From NCBI GenBank assembly GCA_017620345.1, contig JAFZQP010000116.1:1-30382 (forward strand): DNA of 30,382 nt, read 5' to 3'. Below the pieces are notes generated by a model. The model ran no database searches, was not told where the DNA came from, and worked only from the letters and a program-made list of their open reading frames with translations. The translations under genes were made by a program, and so were the position numbers. The DNA comes from Lachnospiraceae bacterium (GTDB lineage: Bacteria; Bacillota_A; Clostridia; Lachnospirales; Lachnospiraceae). Below are positions 15,067 through 23,721 of the stretch, one piece after another (position 1 is the stretch's first letter; every line of letters begins with the position of its first letter).

Positions 15067-17256
15067 ATGGGTTGGTTTGAAGAACAGATAAAAGAACGTG
15101 CCATAGCTGATGAGAATGTTATCACGGATGCTTTTTCCGGGATAGCGGGTGCCGTCATGGGAAAGAGGCTTGCGACAAGCCGGTCGGATCACAGGAGTGA
15201 GCTGACATCGGAGATCGTAAAAATACTGGAGTACTACCATGCCAAACCCGGCAAGGTTCCCGATAATGTCGAGAACGGAGATGAAGTGCTTGAATATCTC
15301 GTCAGACCTTGTGGGGTCATGCACCGTACGGTAAGGCTTGAAAAGGGATGGCGCAGGGATGCCGTTGGTGCGATGCTCGGAACACTGAAGGAAGACGGAA
15401 GCGCCGTCGCTCTGCTGCCGACGCTGACCGGAGGATACAGGTTTTATGACAGGAAACAGGGTAAATATATAAGTGTCGATAAAAAGAGTGAAGGCCTTAT
15501 CGAACCGGAGGCCATCGTTTTTTATAAACCGTTCCCGTTAAGGAAGATGAGTCTTTCGTCATTCTTCCAGTATATCTGCATGCAGGTAAGGCCAACGGAT
15601 ACTGTTGATCTGCTGATTGCCATGGCCATCGTGACCGGCGTCGGAATGCTGGTTGCAAAGATAAATTCCCTGCTGTTTTCCGAAGTGCTTGCTTCCAAAA
15701 GTACGGTTGTGCTTGTGGGGGCAGGGCTGTTTCTTGCAGGCGTTACGATAAGCTCGCTTCTGTTTAGCGTTATCAGAACGCTTGTTGCAAGCCGGATCCA
15801 GACAAGAATGTCCGTGAGCGTAAAGGCGGCTTCGATGATGAGGATCCTTTCCATGCCGCCATCTTTTTTCAGGGATCATAATTCGGGAGAACTCTCAAAC
15901 CGTCTGGGATACATAAGCAACCTGTCGGACCAGCTCGTGAGCATGGTATTTAACACAACACTCGGTTCACTGTTTTCGCTTGCATATGTTTTTCAGATAT
16001 TTAAGTATGCCCCCGGACTTGTAACGCCGGCAATGATCGTTACTTTGATATCGTTCCTTGTTACCGTATTTACGATCCTGATCAGGATGCGCGTTACAAA
16101 AAAGCAGATGGAGTTTGCCAACACGGAGAACGGCATCAGCTATGCGCTGATATCCGGGATCCAGAAGATCAGACTGTCAGGTGCTGAGAACAGGGCTTTT
16201 GCGAAATGGGCAAATGCCTATGCCGATCAGGCAGCACTTTCATTCAATCCGCCGCTGTTCCTGAAGGTGAGCAATGTGATAGCGACCGCTGTATCACTTG
16301 CAGGTACGGTGGTCATATACTGGTTTGCCATACGTACTCATGTGTCGGTTTCAGATTACTATGCATTCAGCATATCATATGGAATGGTCAGCGCGGCGTT
16401 TGCTTCTCTCGCACAGATAGTTACATCCATATCGGATATCAAGCCTACTCTTGAGATGATAAAGCCGTTCTTTGATACGGAGCCGGAAATATCGGAGGAA
16501 AAAGAAGTCGTATCGGATCTTAAAGGTGAAGTGGAGATCAATAACGTTACTTTTGCATATGACGACGATGAACCTGTTCTTAAAGACCTTTCGTTTAAGA
16601 TAAAGCCCGGACAGTATGTTGCGATCGTAGGAAAGACAGGGTGCGGAAAGAGTACGCTTGTAAGACTTCTTCTCGGGTTTGAGACTCCGCAGAAAGGAGC
16701 GGTGTATTACGATGGCAGGGATCTTAAGAGACTGGATACCAAATCAGTCAGGCAGAAGATCGGCACAGTGATGCAGGACGGCAAACTGTTCTCGGGAGAT
16801 ATTTATTCCAATATTGTCATAACCGCACCGTACTTAACGCTTGATGATGCATGGGCTGCGGCAGAACTTGCAGGGATCGCCGACGATATACGCAGGATGC
16901 CGATGGGAATGTACACCTTCATAAGCGAAGGACAGGGCGGCATTTCCGGAGGACAGAAGCAGAGGCTGATGATAGCACGTGCGGTCGCGCCGCGTCCGAA
17001 GATACTCATATTTGATGAGGCAACAAGTGCGCTTGACAACATAACACAGAAGAAGGTATCTTCTGCACTTGATTCAATGAAATGCACAAGGATAGTGATC
17101 GCTCACAGGCTGTCTACGATCAAACAATGCGACAGGATAATCGTACTTGACGGGGGAAGTATCGTTGAGGACGGAACATACGATGAGTTGTTGAAAAATA
17201 ACGGTTTCTTTGCACAGCTTGTGGCAAGACAACGCCTGGAGACGGAAGAATCATAA
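15067..17256 (+). CDS. Second ABC exporter of the NHLM bacteriocin system (no peptidase domain)
   Basis: A 729-residue transmembrane-plus-ATPase protein. The first 150 or so residues are not a C39 domain and resemble the N-terminal extension of the non-peptidase partner of NHLM bacteriocin exporters. Transmembrane helices lie at about 175-450. The ATPase domain has Walker A GKTGCGKST (522-530), signature ISGGQKQR (626-633), Walker B ILIFDEA (about 646-652) and the H-loop in IAHRLST. Its pairing with the upstream peptidase-exporter suggests a heterodimer, as in known NHLM-type loci, although this has not been tested here. Its ATG lacks a strong ribosome binding site (only GGGA nearby), so coupling to the preceding gene is likely. 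Six bases separate its stop from the next start. Confidence 0.92.
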   Translation: MGWFEEQIKERAIADENVITDAFSGIAGAVMGKRLATSRSDHRSELTSEIVKILEYYHAKPGKVPDNVENGDEVLEYLVRPCGVMHRTVRLEKGWRRDAVGAMLGTLKEDGSAVALLPTLTGGYRFYDRKQGKYISVDKKSEGLIEPEAIVFYKPFPLRKMSLSSFFQYICMQVRPTDTVDLLIAMAIVTGVGMLVAKINSLLFSEVLASKSTVVLVGAGLFLAGVTISSLLFSVIRTLVASRIQTRMSVSVKAASMMRILSMPPSFFRDHNSGELSNRLGYISNLSDQLVSMVFNTTLGSLFSLAYVFQIFKYAPGLVTPAMIVTLISFLVTVFTILIRMRVTKKQMEFANTENGISYALISGIQKIRLSGAENRAFAKWANAYADQAALSFNPPLFLKVSNVIATAVSLAGTVVIYWFAIRTHVSVSDYYAFSISYGMVSAAFASLAQIVTSISDIKPTLEMIKPFFDTEPEISEEKEVVSDLKGEVEINNVTFAYDDDEPVLKDLSFKIKPGQYVAIVGKTGCGKSTLVRLLLGFETPQKGAVYYDGRDLKRLDTKSVRQKIGTVMQDGKLFSGDIYSNIVITAPYLTLDDAWAAAELAGIADDIRRMPMGMYTFISEGQGGISGGQKQRLMIARAVAPRPKILIFDEATSALDNITQKKVSSALDSMKCTRIVIAHRLSTIKQCDRIIVLDGGSIVEDGTYDELLKNNGFFAQLVARQRLETEES

Positions 17257-17262
17257 GATCAA

Positions 17263-18741
17263 ATGTTTGTATACGCATGTAGAAAATGCAGATATACGGA
17301 TCTGTACGAAGAATTTGATATTGCATATTGCCCCAGGTGCGGTGGCACCATGATCTCACTCGGGGTCAGTTCCGCGGATTGGAACAGACTTGATACCGAG
17401 GAGATCTATGACCTGATCTGTGATAAAACAGGTCCGTGCCCTGAAGAGAGTGCATCCGCACCGGTAAGCGGATCCAAAGCGCATGATGAGCCGTGGGAGG
17501 AGCCGATACCGGAGCCGGTCCAAAGTTACAGACAGGAAGTCCCGGCAAGAGGGTATACCTATAAGGAATACATGGAAAGCAAAGTACCGACAAAGAGGCG
17601 TATCGGCCCCGGGGCGGTGTTGGCTTCGGTAGTGCTTTTGTGTATTGTTTTTGCAGTCAATGCAGGATACCGTCAGCGCGCAAAGATGATCGTTCCGGCA
17701 GCCGATGAGAAGATCTTTGATGCAGCCGCGCCCCAAAGAGTTGAATACGAATTTGAGAACTGTCTGTATTATGACTCCATGACGGAAAAGGAAAGGAACA
17801 TATATCAGGTCTACTATGATCTTGTCATGCACAAGGATGATGCGGATTATTCAAGAAAGATCTTTATGCCGCTTTCCGAATTTGAAGAGATCGAGGAACA
17901 GATCGATCTTGTTTTTTATGCGATGCTCAGAGATCATCCCGAGTTCTTTTATATAAGCGTATCTGACAGCCGTCTGCCGATGGTTGAGAGTTCTGCCGAT
18001 GATGAAGGCATACTGCTTGAATTCAGGCTTGGCCCCGCGGAACTAAATGAAGATGAGATGATCGCAAAGTTTGACAATGCCGTATATAATTTTATGCGAA
18101 GCATTGACAAAAATGCATCCGCTTCGGAGATAGAACTTCAGATACATGATAAGTTAAACGAAACGGTAAGTTATGACAGGGAGTTACTTGAACTTGGGCT
18201 ATACGGACCGGATCTTGCCCACACTGCTTACGGTGCTCTGGTTGAGAACAGCAGGGGAGCAAAACACAGAGCCGTGTGTGACGGATATGCCCAGGCATAT
18301 CAGTATCTTCTCAGGCAGGCGGGTATATGTGCCGCGCAGGTAACGGGTAAGGCTGATACTCCTGAGGGAACGCTCTGGGGTGATGCCTATCATGCGTGGA
18401 ATATCGTCAAACTTGACGATGAATGGTATGAGGTCGACTGCTGCTGGGATGATCTTGAGATCGATAAACTGCAGGATTTTTATCTCAAACGGGAGATAAA
18501 GAATCTTGAGGATAAATACTTTTATGTAACTCATCACTGGTTCAACAGGACGACCGAGGAAATGAAGCATCTTCCGGCTTCGGAGAGAACGCGATTCTTC
18601 ATTCCCGGATATGAATCGTTCAACTTTATCGAAGAGACTTCGCATGAGCGATGGATAAGACCCGATGAAGACTGGTACAGGAGCTTTGAATATCTGAACG
18701 ATCGCCTTCCGATCGCAAACGGGACAAAGTACGGTTTATGA
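17263..18741 (+). CDS. Zinc-ribbon, transmembrane, transglutaminase-like protein
   Basis: A 492-residue protein with three parts. A zinc ribbon occupies residues 1-35 (CRKC at 6-9 and CPRC at 23-26). A proline/glutamate-rich linker and one transmembrane helix (about 116-135) follow. The large C-terminal half ends in a transglutaminase-like fold. Its catalytic triad is visible: C339 in AVCDGYAQAY, H377 in DAYHAWNIV and D392 in EVDCCWDD. With the ribbon in the cytoplasm, the catalytic domain would face outside. Transglutaminase-like enzymes can be proteases, amidases or cross-linkers. It sits 6 bases after the second exporter gene and 7 bases before a hydrolase, so it is part of the peptide export operon. 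A role in maturing, cross-linking or attaching the exported peptide is inference. Confidence 0.87.
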   Translation: MFVYACRKCRYTDLYEEFDIAYCPRCGGTMISLGVSSADWNRLDTEEIYDLICDKTGPCPEESASAPVSGSKAHDEPWEEPIPEPVQSYRQEVPARGYTYKEYMESKVPTKRRIGPGAVLASVVLLCIVFAVNAGYRQRAKMIVPAADEKIFDAAAPQRVEYEFENCLYYDSMTEKERNIYQVYYDLVMHKDDADYSRKIFMPLSEFEEIEEQIDLVFYAMLRDHPEFFYISVSDSRLPMVESSADDEGILLEFRLGPAELNEDEMIAKFDNAVYNFMRSIDKNASASEIELQIHDKLNETVSYDRELLELGLYGPDLAHTAYGALVENSRGAKHRAVCDGYAQAYQYLLRQAGICAAQVTGKADTPEGTLWGDAYHAWNIVKLDDEWYEVDCCWDDLEIDKLQDFYLKREIKNLEDKYFYVTHHWFNRTTEEMKHLPASERTRFFIPGYESFNFIEETSHERWIRPDEDWYRSFEYLNDRLPIANGTKYGL

Positions 18742-18748
18742 CATAAAA

Positions 18749-19699
18749 ATGAAGAAAAGAGATATCGCTGCGACCGCATGTGTGGCAGCCAGCGCTTTTA
18801 TCTCGCTCGGGTATCCGTTTTTCAAACTGCTTGTTGACGGAAAAAGAGGATATAAGAGTGGCGGCAGGAAATGGGTAAGTCTTAAACATCCGAAGATCAA
18901 CCATCCGCGCAACGGTTACGAAAAAGAATATGAAGACGGCAAGGCCTGGTGTATGGCACAGGATATGGAGGACCGATATATCACGAGCCGTGACGGTCTT
19001 TGTCTTCATGCGTATTATCTGCGCTGTGAGAACGCAAAAAGGATAGTGCTTCTGTCTCACGGATACAGAGGCAGCGGATTCGGAGATTTTGCAAATACCG
19101 CGAAGTTCCTTCATGAGAACGGGTGCGATCTGTTGTTCGTGGATCAGAGATGCTGCGGGTTGAGTGAAGGAAAATATATCACGTTCGGCGCAAAGGAACA
19201 GTGGGACATACTTGACTGGACGAACATGCTCGATGCGGAAGATACCGGTAACCTTCCGATATATCTGTACGGTGAATCTATGGGCGCCGCTGCGATCATC
19301 ATGGCATCGGGGCATAAACTTTCCGGCAGGGTAAAAGGCCTTATATGCGACTGCGGTTTTTCTTCGATGAAGCAGCAGCTTAGGGATATTGCAGGTGAAT
19401 GGTTCCATATTGATTTTATCGAACTGCTTCTTATGCGTGTCGATATTTTCTGCAGGATCCTTGCACACTTTAAGATGTCGGATGCCGATACGGCAGATGC
19501 TCTTGCCGTAAACAAAGTACCCGTTCTCTTCTTTCATGGAAGTCATGATACGTTCGTAAATGTACAGAACTCGGTAAGGAATTATGAGCGCTGCCGCGCA
19601 CAGAAGGAACTTGTTATCATCGAAGGGGCAAGACATCTTTGCAGCGCATATGCGGATGAAGAATTGTACCGTAAGAAGCTGCTCGAATTCTTTTCATAA
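18749..19699 (+). CDS. Alpha/beta hydrolase, membrane-anchored
   Basis: A 316-residue alpha/beta hydrolase. A hydrophobic N-terminal segment (about 7-29) acts as signal or anchor. The hydrolase core follows with the oxyanion motif SHGYRGS (103-109), nucleophile S177 in YGESMGAA, acid D267 in GSHDTF and catalytic H296 in GARHLCSA. The complete triad suggests an active esterase, thioesterase or peptidase of the YqkD/Bem46-like group; the substrate cannot be told. No good ribosome binding site is visible before ATG 18749, which lies 7 bases after the previous stop, so translation is probably coupled. It is the last gene of the exporter operon; no clear terminator follows. Confidence 0.88.
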   Translation: MKKRDIAATACVAASAFISLGYPFFKLLVDGKRGYKSGGRKWVSLKHPKINHPRNGYEKEYEDGKAWCMAQDMEDRYITSRDGLCLHAYYLRCENAKRIVLLSHGYRGSGFGDFANTAKFLHENGCDLLFVDQRCCGLSEGKYITFGAKEQWDILDWTNMLDAEDTGNLPIYLYGESMGAAAIIMASGHKLSGRVKGLICDCGFSSMKQQLRDIAGEWFHIDFIELLLMRVDIFCRILAHFKMSDADTADALAVNKVPVLFFHGSHDTFVNVQNSVRNYERCRAQKELVIIEGARHLCSAYADEELYRKKLLEFFS

Positions 19700-19846
19700 A
19701 TTCATTTTATCAAACACATTTTTCACATCTGTCCGATATGTTTCGGTCAATTTAATCCAATGTGTCCATTAAGTCTTACAGGGGGTAGTCAACCTAAAAA
19801 AGTTGTGATACCGTGCTGCTTGTTTAAAACAAAACGGAGGTACGCA
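19700..19846 (+). promoter_or_regulatory. Candidate operator (TetR-type palindrome) upstream of the condensation/ACP/ligase cassette
   Basis: The 147-base spacer contains an imperfect 20-base palindrome at 19730-19749, TGTCCGATATGTTTCGGTCA, in which TG-x-CCGA and TCGG-x-CA half-sites flank six bases. This matches the size and symmetry of TetR operators. A TetR gene lies at the far end of the same cassette. A weak promoter may use TTGTGA near 19803, about 17 bases before an A-rich -10-like segment. AACGGAGG precedes the start codon at 19847. No terminator for the upstream operon is visible. The palindrome is seen directly; TetR binding is inferred. Confidence 0.4.
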
Positions 19847-21232
19847 ATGAAAAAAACATACCCGCTTGTGGCAGCACAGAACATGCATTACGAATGGATA
19901 AGACAGTACGGTACCCAGCAGGTTTCGGGAGTGAGTGTCGTAGCTTCACTGAAAGCCGAGCTCGATTTCGGACTTCTGAAAAAATGTATCCAGCTTGAGA
20001 TCAAAAGATACGGATGCCTCAGACTGCGTTTTACTTCCCCCGATAAGGACGGAAAGATCATGCAGTATATAGCACCTGCCGACAGCCGTGATATCCCGCT
20101 TAAGGATATGACAGACTTAACGCTTGCACAGGCTGATGAGATCATGCAGAAGAAAGCATACGAGACATTTGACGGTGACAATATCCCGATGTTCGAATTC
20201 ATGATGGTAAAACTTCCGGAGGGTTATAACGGATTTTTCGTACATATGGATCACAGGCTCATCGACAGCTGTGGCATCGTGGTCATGATAAATGACATCA
20301 TGTCACTGTACACACATTACAGGTTCGGATCGGAGTATCCCGCAGACCTTGCCGATTTTGCAAGCGTTCTTGAATCAGATATAGCAAAAGCTTCAAACGA
20401 GAAGAGATTCGCAAAGGACAAAAAGTTCTGGGATGATCAGCTTGATGCACTGGGTGAACCGCTGTACTCAGACATACAGGGTCCGTCGGTACTTGAAGCG
20501 TCAAGGAAGAAGCACAGGAGAAAAACTCTCCGGTCTGCTGATTTTGAAAAGAAAGAACTGATGGTCGCGGTCAAGGATTATGTTCTTGAGCCGCAGGCAG
20601 CAAAGGGACTTATGGATTTTTGCATGAACCATCAGCTTTCGATGACAAATCTGCTGCTTCTCGGAATGAGAACTTACCTTTCCAAAGTCAATAACGGTCA
20701 GGAAGACATAACGATAGAAAACTTCATATCAAGAAGATCGACACATGACGAATGGACTTCGGGAGGAAGCCGGACGATCATGTTCCCGTGCAGGACGGTT
20801 ATATCACCGGATACGGAATTCCTGGCGGCGGCATATGAGATACAGAGCGTGCAGAACAGGATATACATGCACAGCAATTACGATCCGGCACTGATCCGTG
20901 AAGAGATGAAGAAAAGATACAAGACACCGGACGATACGAGATATGAGAGCTGTTATCTTACATACCAGCCGATGCCGGTCAAGATGGAAAACCCGTTCCT
21001 TAGGGATATAAAACAGCATTCAAAGTGGTTTGCGAACGGAGCGGCAACAAAGAAGATGTACCTTACGGTATCGCATACCGAAGACGGCGGGATGAACTTC
21101 TCGTATCACTACCAGGTTGCGAGCCTTACCGAAAAGGATATGGAACTGCTTTATTACTACATGATGCGGATACTCTTTACAGGGATATCCGAACCGGAAA
21201 AAACAGTCGGTCAGATAATGGAAGAAGTATAG
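19847..21232 (+). CDS. Stand-alone condensation-domain protein (NRPS-like)
   Basis: A 461-residue protein with the fold signatures of NRPS condensation domains or CoA-dependent acyltransferases: an N-terminal LVAAQNMHYEW segment, the catalytic motif region, a central NHQLSMTNLLLLGM and a C-terminal half with the latch-like segment. The active-site motif HHxxxD reads DHRLID (135-140), so the second, catalytic His (H136) and the Asp (D140) are kept, while the first His is Asp. This suggests a working enzyme joining a carrier-bound acyl or aminoacyl group to a nucleophile. ATG 19847 follows GGAGG by 6 bases; an upstream extension to 19760 has no such site. It is followed by a carrier protein (36 bases) and an AMP ligase, so one activation-loading-condensation unit is encoded as separate proteins. 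Confidence 0.85.
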   Translation: MKKTYPLVAAQNMHYEWIRQYGTQQVSGVSVVASLKAELDFGLLKKCIQLEIKRYGCLRLRFTSPDKDGKIMQYIAPADSRDIPLKDMTDLTLAQADEIMQKKAYETFDGDNIPMFEFMMVKLPEGYNGFFVHMDHRLIDSCGIVVMINDIMSLYTHYRFGSEYPADLADFASVLESDIAKASNEKRFAKDKKFWDDQLDALGEPLYSDIQGPSVLEASRKKHRRKTLRSADFEKKELMVAVKDYVLEPQAAKGLMDFCMNHQLSMTNLLLLGMRTYLSKVNNGQEDITIENFISRRSTHDEWTSGGSRTIMFPCRTVISPDTEFLAAAYEIQSVQNRIYMHSNYDPALIREEMKKRYKTPDDTRYESCYLTYQPMPVKMENPFLRDIKQHSKWFANGAATKKMYLTVSHTEDGGMNFSYHYQVASLTEKDMELLYYYMMRILFTGISEPEKTVGQIMEEV

Positions 21233-21268
21233 GAAATCGGGATCAAAAAAGAAAAGGAGATAAGGATC

Positions 21269-21505
21269 ATGAACAGAGAAAATGAATTTAAGAAGATCGT
21301 TGCACAGTACTGTGAGGTCAGCCCGGAGAATATGACTGATGAGATGAAATTCAGGGAAGATCTAGGATTTTCATCACTTGACTTTATGTCATTTCTCGGA
21401 GAACTCGAGGATACATTTGATGTTGAACTTGATGAAGAAAGCGTTCTTAAGGTGTTCACTATAGGTCAGGCACTTGAGATGTTAAACGGATTGGAGGCTG
21501 CGTGA
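21269..21505 (+). CDS. Acyl/peptidyl carrier protein
   Basis: A 78-residue acidic carrier protein. The phosphopantetheine attachment site is S36 in DLGFSSLDFM (31-40), where the usual DSLD is SSLD. Helical segments around it match the four-helix ACP fold. AAGGAG lies before ATG 21269. It is not next to fab genes, and sits between a condensation-domain gene and an AMP ligase with only one base before the ligase start, so it is probably a dedicated carrier for that cassette and not the housekeeping ACP. Confidence 0.9.
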   Translation: MNRENEFKKIVAQYCEVSPENMTDEMKFREDLGFSSLDFMSFLGELEDTFDVELDEESVLKVFTIGQALEMLNGLEAA

Positions 21506-21506
21506 T

Positions 21507-23033
21507 ATGAAGAACATAAGGACATTATGGGAAAAATGCGGAAATGATTTTAAAGGGCTGGCAGCTGTACGCTGGCTTGATAAGAAGGATGTGAAGGAGA
21601 TCGGCTACGATGAGCTTGACAGGGAAGTTGCCGCAATAAGAAGGGGACTGGCCAAAGAGGGATTTTCGAAAAAGCATATCGCTCTTATCGGGGCAAGCTC
21701 CGTATACTGGATCGAAAGTTATCTCGGGATAACAACGGGTGATAATGTTGCGGTTCCGCTCGATGCCAATCTTCCCGTGGAGGATCTTGTGGATCTTCTT
21801 AACCGTTCGGATTCCGAAGCTCTTTTCCTAAGCCCCAGACTTCGTAACATGTCGGAGGTTGTAAGCCTCACATGCCCTAAGATCAGGAAGGTATGGATCC
21901 TCGAGGATCAGGATGATGCGCCGTGTCTGGCAGGACTCAAAGCATCCGGAAAGGATACGGCGGATGTGGACGGAGCCGGAGAGGACGAACTTGCAACGAT
22001 CATATTTACGTCGGGAACAACAGGCAAGAGCAAGGGCGTAATGCTGACTCAGAGTAATCTCGCCTGCAACGTAGAATCCGTTCAGTACACTGTAGAGCCC
22101 GGATGTGTTCTTATGAGCGTGCTTCCGATACACCATGCTTTCTGCCTTGTCATGGACTGGCTCAAGGGATTTTCGCTCGGTGCCGTCGTATGCATAAATG
22201 ATTCGTTCCTCCACATGGTCAGGAACATGAGCATCTTCAAGCCGGAGGTCATGCTTATGGTCCCGCTTATGATTGAGTCGATATACAAAAGGCTTGCAAC
22301 TGCCGACCCGTCCGTACCGGCACAGGTGCTCGCACAGAGTGTATTCGGCGGAAAGCTTCGTATTATCTTTACCGGCGGAGCACACCTCGATCCATTCTAT
22401 ATTGACAAGTTCAAAGAGTATGGTGTTGATGTCCTCGAGGGATACGGAATGAGTGAGTGTTCTCCGGTCATCACATCGAACACTCCTGATGACCATAAGG
22501 CAGGTTCGATCGGAAAACCGCTTCCGAACGTTGAGATAAAGTTTGAGAATGATGAGATCCTTGTCAGGGGAAGCAGTGTGATGAAGGGATACTACAAGAT
22601 GCCTGAGGAGACTGCAAAGACACTCGAGGACGGATGGCTCCATACAGGAGATAAGGGCTACATCGATGAGGACGGGTATCTGTTCATTAACGGACGCGTA
22701 AAGAATCTGATAATCCTGTCAAACGGCGAGAATATCTCTCCGGAAGAGATAGAGAACAAGATCTCACTGTCCCCGCTTGTTGCAGAGGTAATTGTCACGG
22801 GTGAAGATAACGGTCTTACCGCAAGGATCTATCCCGAGAAGGAACTGGCACAGGCAAAAGGAATGGATAACGAGACTGTACGTGCATCGATCCAGGGATT
22901 TATCGATGAGTATAACGTCCATCAGCCGACATACAGACGTATCACAGGGCTCGTCTTAAGGGACAACCCGTTCATAAGAAATGCAACATCAAAGATCGTA
23001 AGAGCGAAAGCGCTTGAAGATATACCGGCATAG
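21507..23033 (+). CDS. AMP-dependent acyl/aminoacyl ligase
   Basis: A 508-residue adenylate-forming enzyme that would activate a carboxylic acid with ATP and load it on the carrier protein encoded before it. The P-loop motif is TSGTTGKSKG (168-177). The YGMSECSPVIT motif (A5) is near 313, GDKGYIDEDGYLFINGR (A7/A8 hinge) near 387, NGENISPEEIE near 410, and the catalytic Lys of motif A10 in NATSKIVRAK near 497. The sequence is closer to acyl-CoA/acyl-ACP synthetases than to NRPS adenylation domains, so the substrate may be a fatty or aryl acid, but this cannot be decided by eye. TTGGAGG precedes the start by 9 bases and the preceding gene ends one base before it. Confidence 0.9.
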   Translation: MKNIRTLWEKCGNDFKGLAAVRWLDKKDVKEIGYDELDREVAAIRRGLAKEGFSKKHIALIGASSVYWIESYLGITTGDNVAVPLDANLPVEDLVDLLNRSDSEALFLSPRLRNMSEVVSLTCPKIRKVWILEDQDDAPCLAGLKASGKDTADVDGAGEDELATIIFTSGTTGKSKGVMLTQSNLACNVESVQYTVEPGCVLMSVLPIHHAFCLVMDWLKGFSLGAVVCINDSFLHMVRNMSIFKPEVMLMVPLMIESIYKRLATADPSVPAQVLAQSVFGGKLRIIFTGGAHLDPFYIDKFKEYGVDVLEGYGMSECSPVITSNTPDDHKAGSIGKPLPNVEIKFENDEILVRGSSVMKGYYKMPEETAKTLEDGWLHTGDKGYIDEDGYLFINGRVKNLIILSNGENISPEEIENKISLSPLVAEVIVTGEDNGLTARIYPEKELAQAKGMDNETVRASIQGFIDEYNVHQPTYRRITGLVLRDNPFIRNATSKIVRAKALEDIPA

Positions 23034-23145
23034 GCAGATAGGAGGGGCCCATCGAAGATGGGAAGAACCTGTCTGCACCGCGAGCCGCTTCCGACATAGT
23101 CGGACTCAGATCGGCGAGCGACCTTACACAGGCAGATAGGAGGGG
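23034..23145. repeat. Intergenic structured repeat with two GCAGATAGGAGGGG boxes
   Basis: The space between the convergent AMP ligase and TetR genes begins and ends with the same box: GCAGATAGGAGGGG at 23034-23047 and again at 23132-23145, 98 bases apart. Between them two hairpins are visible. GCAGATAGG (23034-23042) can pair with CCTGTCTGC (23068-23076), around an inner stem CCCATC/GATGGG (23048-23062). TCCGAC/GTCGGA (23090-23104) has a three-base loop. A related element lies at 26186-26254, sharing the box, a GGCGAGCG[A/T]CCTT segment and a closing ACACA[A/G]GCAGATA. No T-run follows, so these are not ordinary terminators. I do not recognise the family; a small mobile or regulatory repeat is likely. 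Confidence 0.65.
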
Positions 23146-23151
23146 TTACCA

Positions 23152-23721
23152 TTATAAATAAGGCAGAAATCCGGCCAGAAATACCTGAGTCAGGACATCA
23201 GCTATTTTTTCCGAAGGTTCGGAAAAACCATCCGATATCCACTTATGAAGAACGCCGATCGTTGTACCTATCATTCCTGCGATCAGATAGGAAAAAGTCA
23301 CACCGGGGGATTTACGGTCGGCCGAGTCGGATGAAAGCTTTGTAACATACTCGTGGAACATCGTTATCGCTTTTTCGAAGAAAGCATCTCCGCGGGGACT
23401 TTTGATGAGGTTTGCAACAAACGGGTTCTTCATCGTGTAGTTGCAGATCGCAAGAAAATACGAATTACACATCGATCTGTCATCCCTGGGGCGAAAGCTT
23501 TCCATCATCTTGAATATATCACGTATCGTTCTGTCCTCGGCCGCTTCCACAAGGGCCGGGACATTTTCATAATGATTATAGAACGTGCTTCGCACGACTC
23601 CTGCCTTCTTGGAAACATCGGCAACGGTTATCTTATCAAATTCCTTTTCTTTCAGCAGTGCAAAGAACGCATCAAAGATCGCATCCTCCGCGGTGCTGTA
23701 TCGCTCGTCAAATTCATTCAT
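23152..23721 (-). CDS. TetR family transcriptional regulator
   Basis: A 189-residue TetR-type regulator. The N-terminal helix-turn-helix covers about residues 10-55, with ITVADVSKKAGVVRSTFYNHYENVPAL containing the STFYNHY recognition helix typical of the family. The remainder is a mostly helical ligand-binding and dimerisation domain ending in MIGTTIGVLHKWISDGFSEPSEKIAD. It converges with the AMP ligase gene and diverges from the small Cys4 protein gene. Its natural targets are the condensation/ACP/ligase cassette, whose upstream region carries a TetR-like palindrome (19730-19749), or its own divergent promoter. Both are inferences. The ATG at 23721 has only a weak AGGG-type site. Confidence 0.9.
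   Translation of the reverse strand: MNEFDERYSTAEDAIFDAFFALLKEKEFDKITVADVSKKAGVVRSTFYNHYENVPALVEAAEDRTIRDIFKMMESFRPRDDRSMCNSYFLAICNYTMKNPFVANLIKSPRGDAFFEKAITMFHEYVTKLSSDSADRKSPGVTFSYLIAGMIGTTIGVLHKWISDGFSEPSEKIADVLTQVFLAGFLPYL

Noticed and set aside
18626..19636. Long open frame (336 codons) on the minus strand
   Set aside because: It lies opposite the transglutaminase-like and alpha/beta hydrolase genes, has no ribosome binding site, and its translation shows no recognisable domain; codon bias of the real genes keeps the antisense frame open.
21828..22643. Minus-strand open frame of 271 codons
   Set aside because: It is antisense to the AMP ligase, which has clear catalytic motifs across the whole region; the frame is His/Arg/Cys-rich in the manner of a shadow.
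23034..23145. CRISPR array or simple terminator
   Set aside because: There are only two direct boxes with a 98-base interval and no regular spacers; the hairpins lack T-runs.
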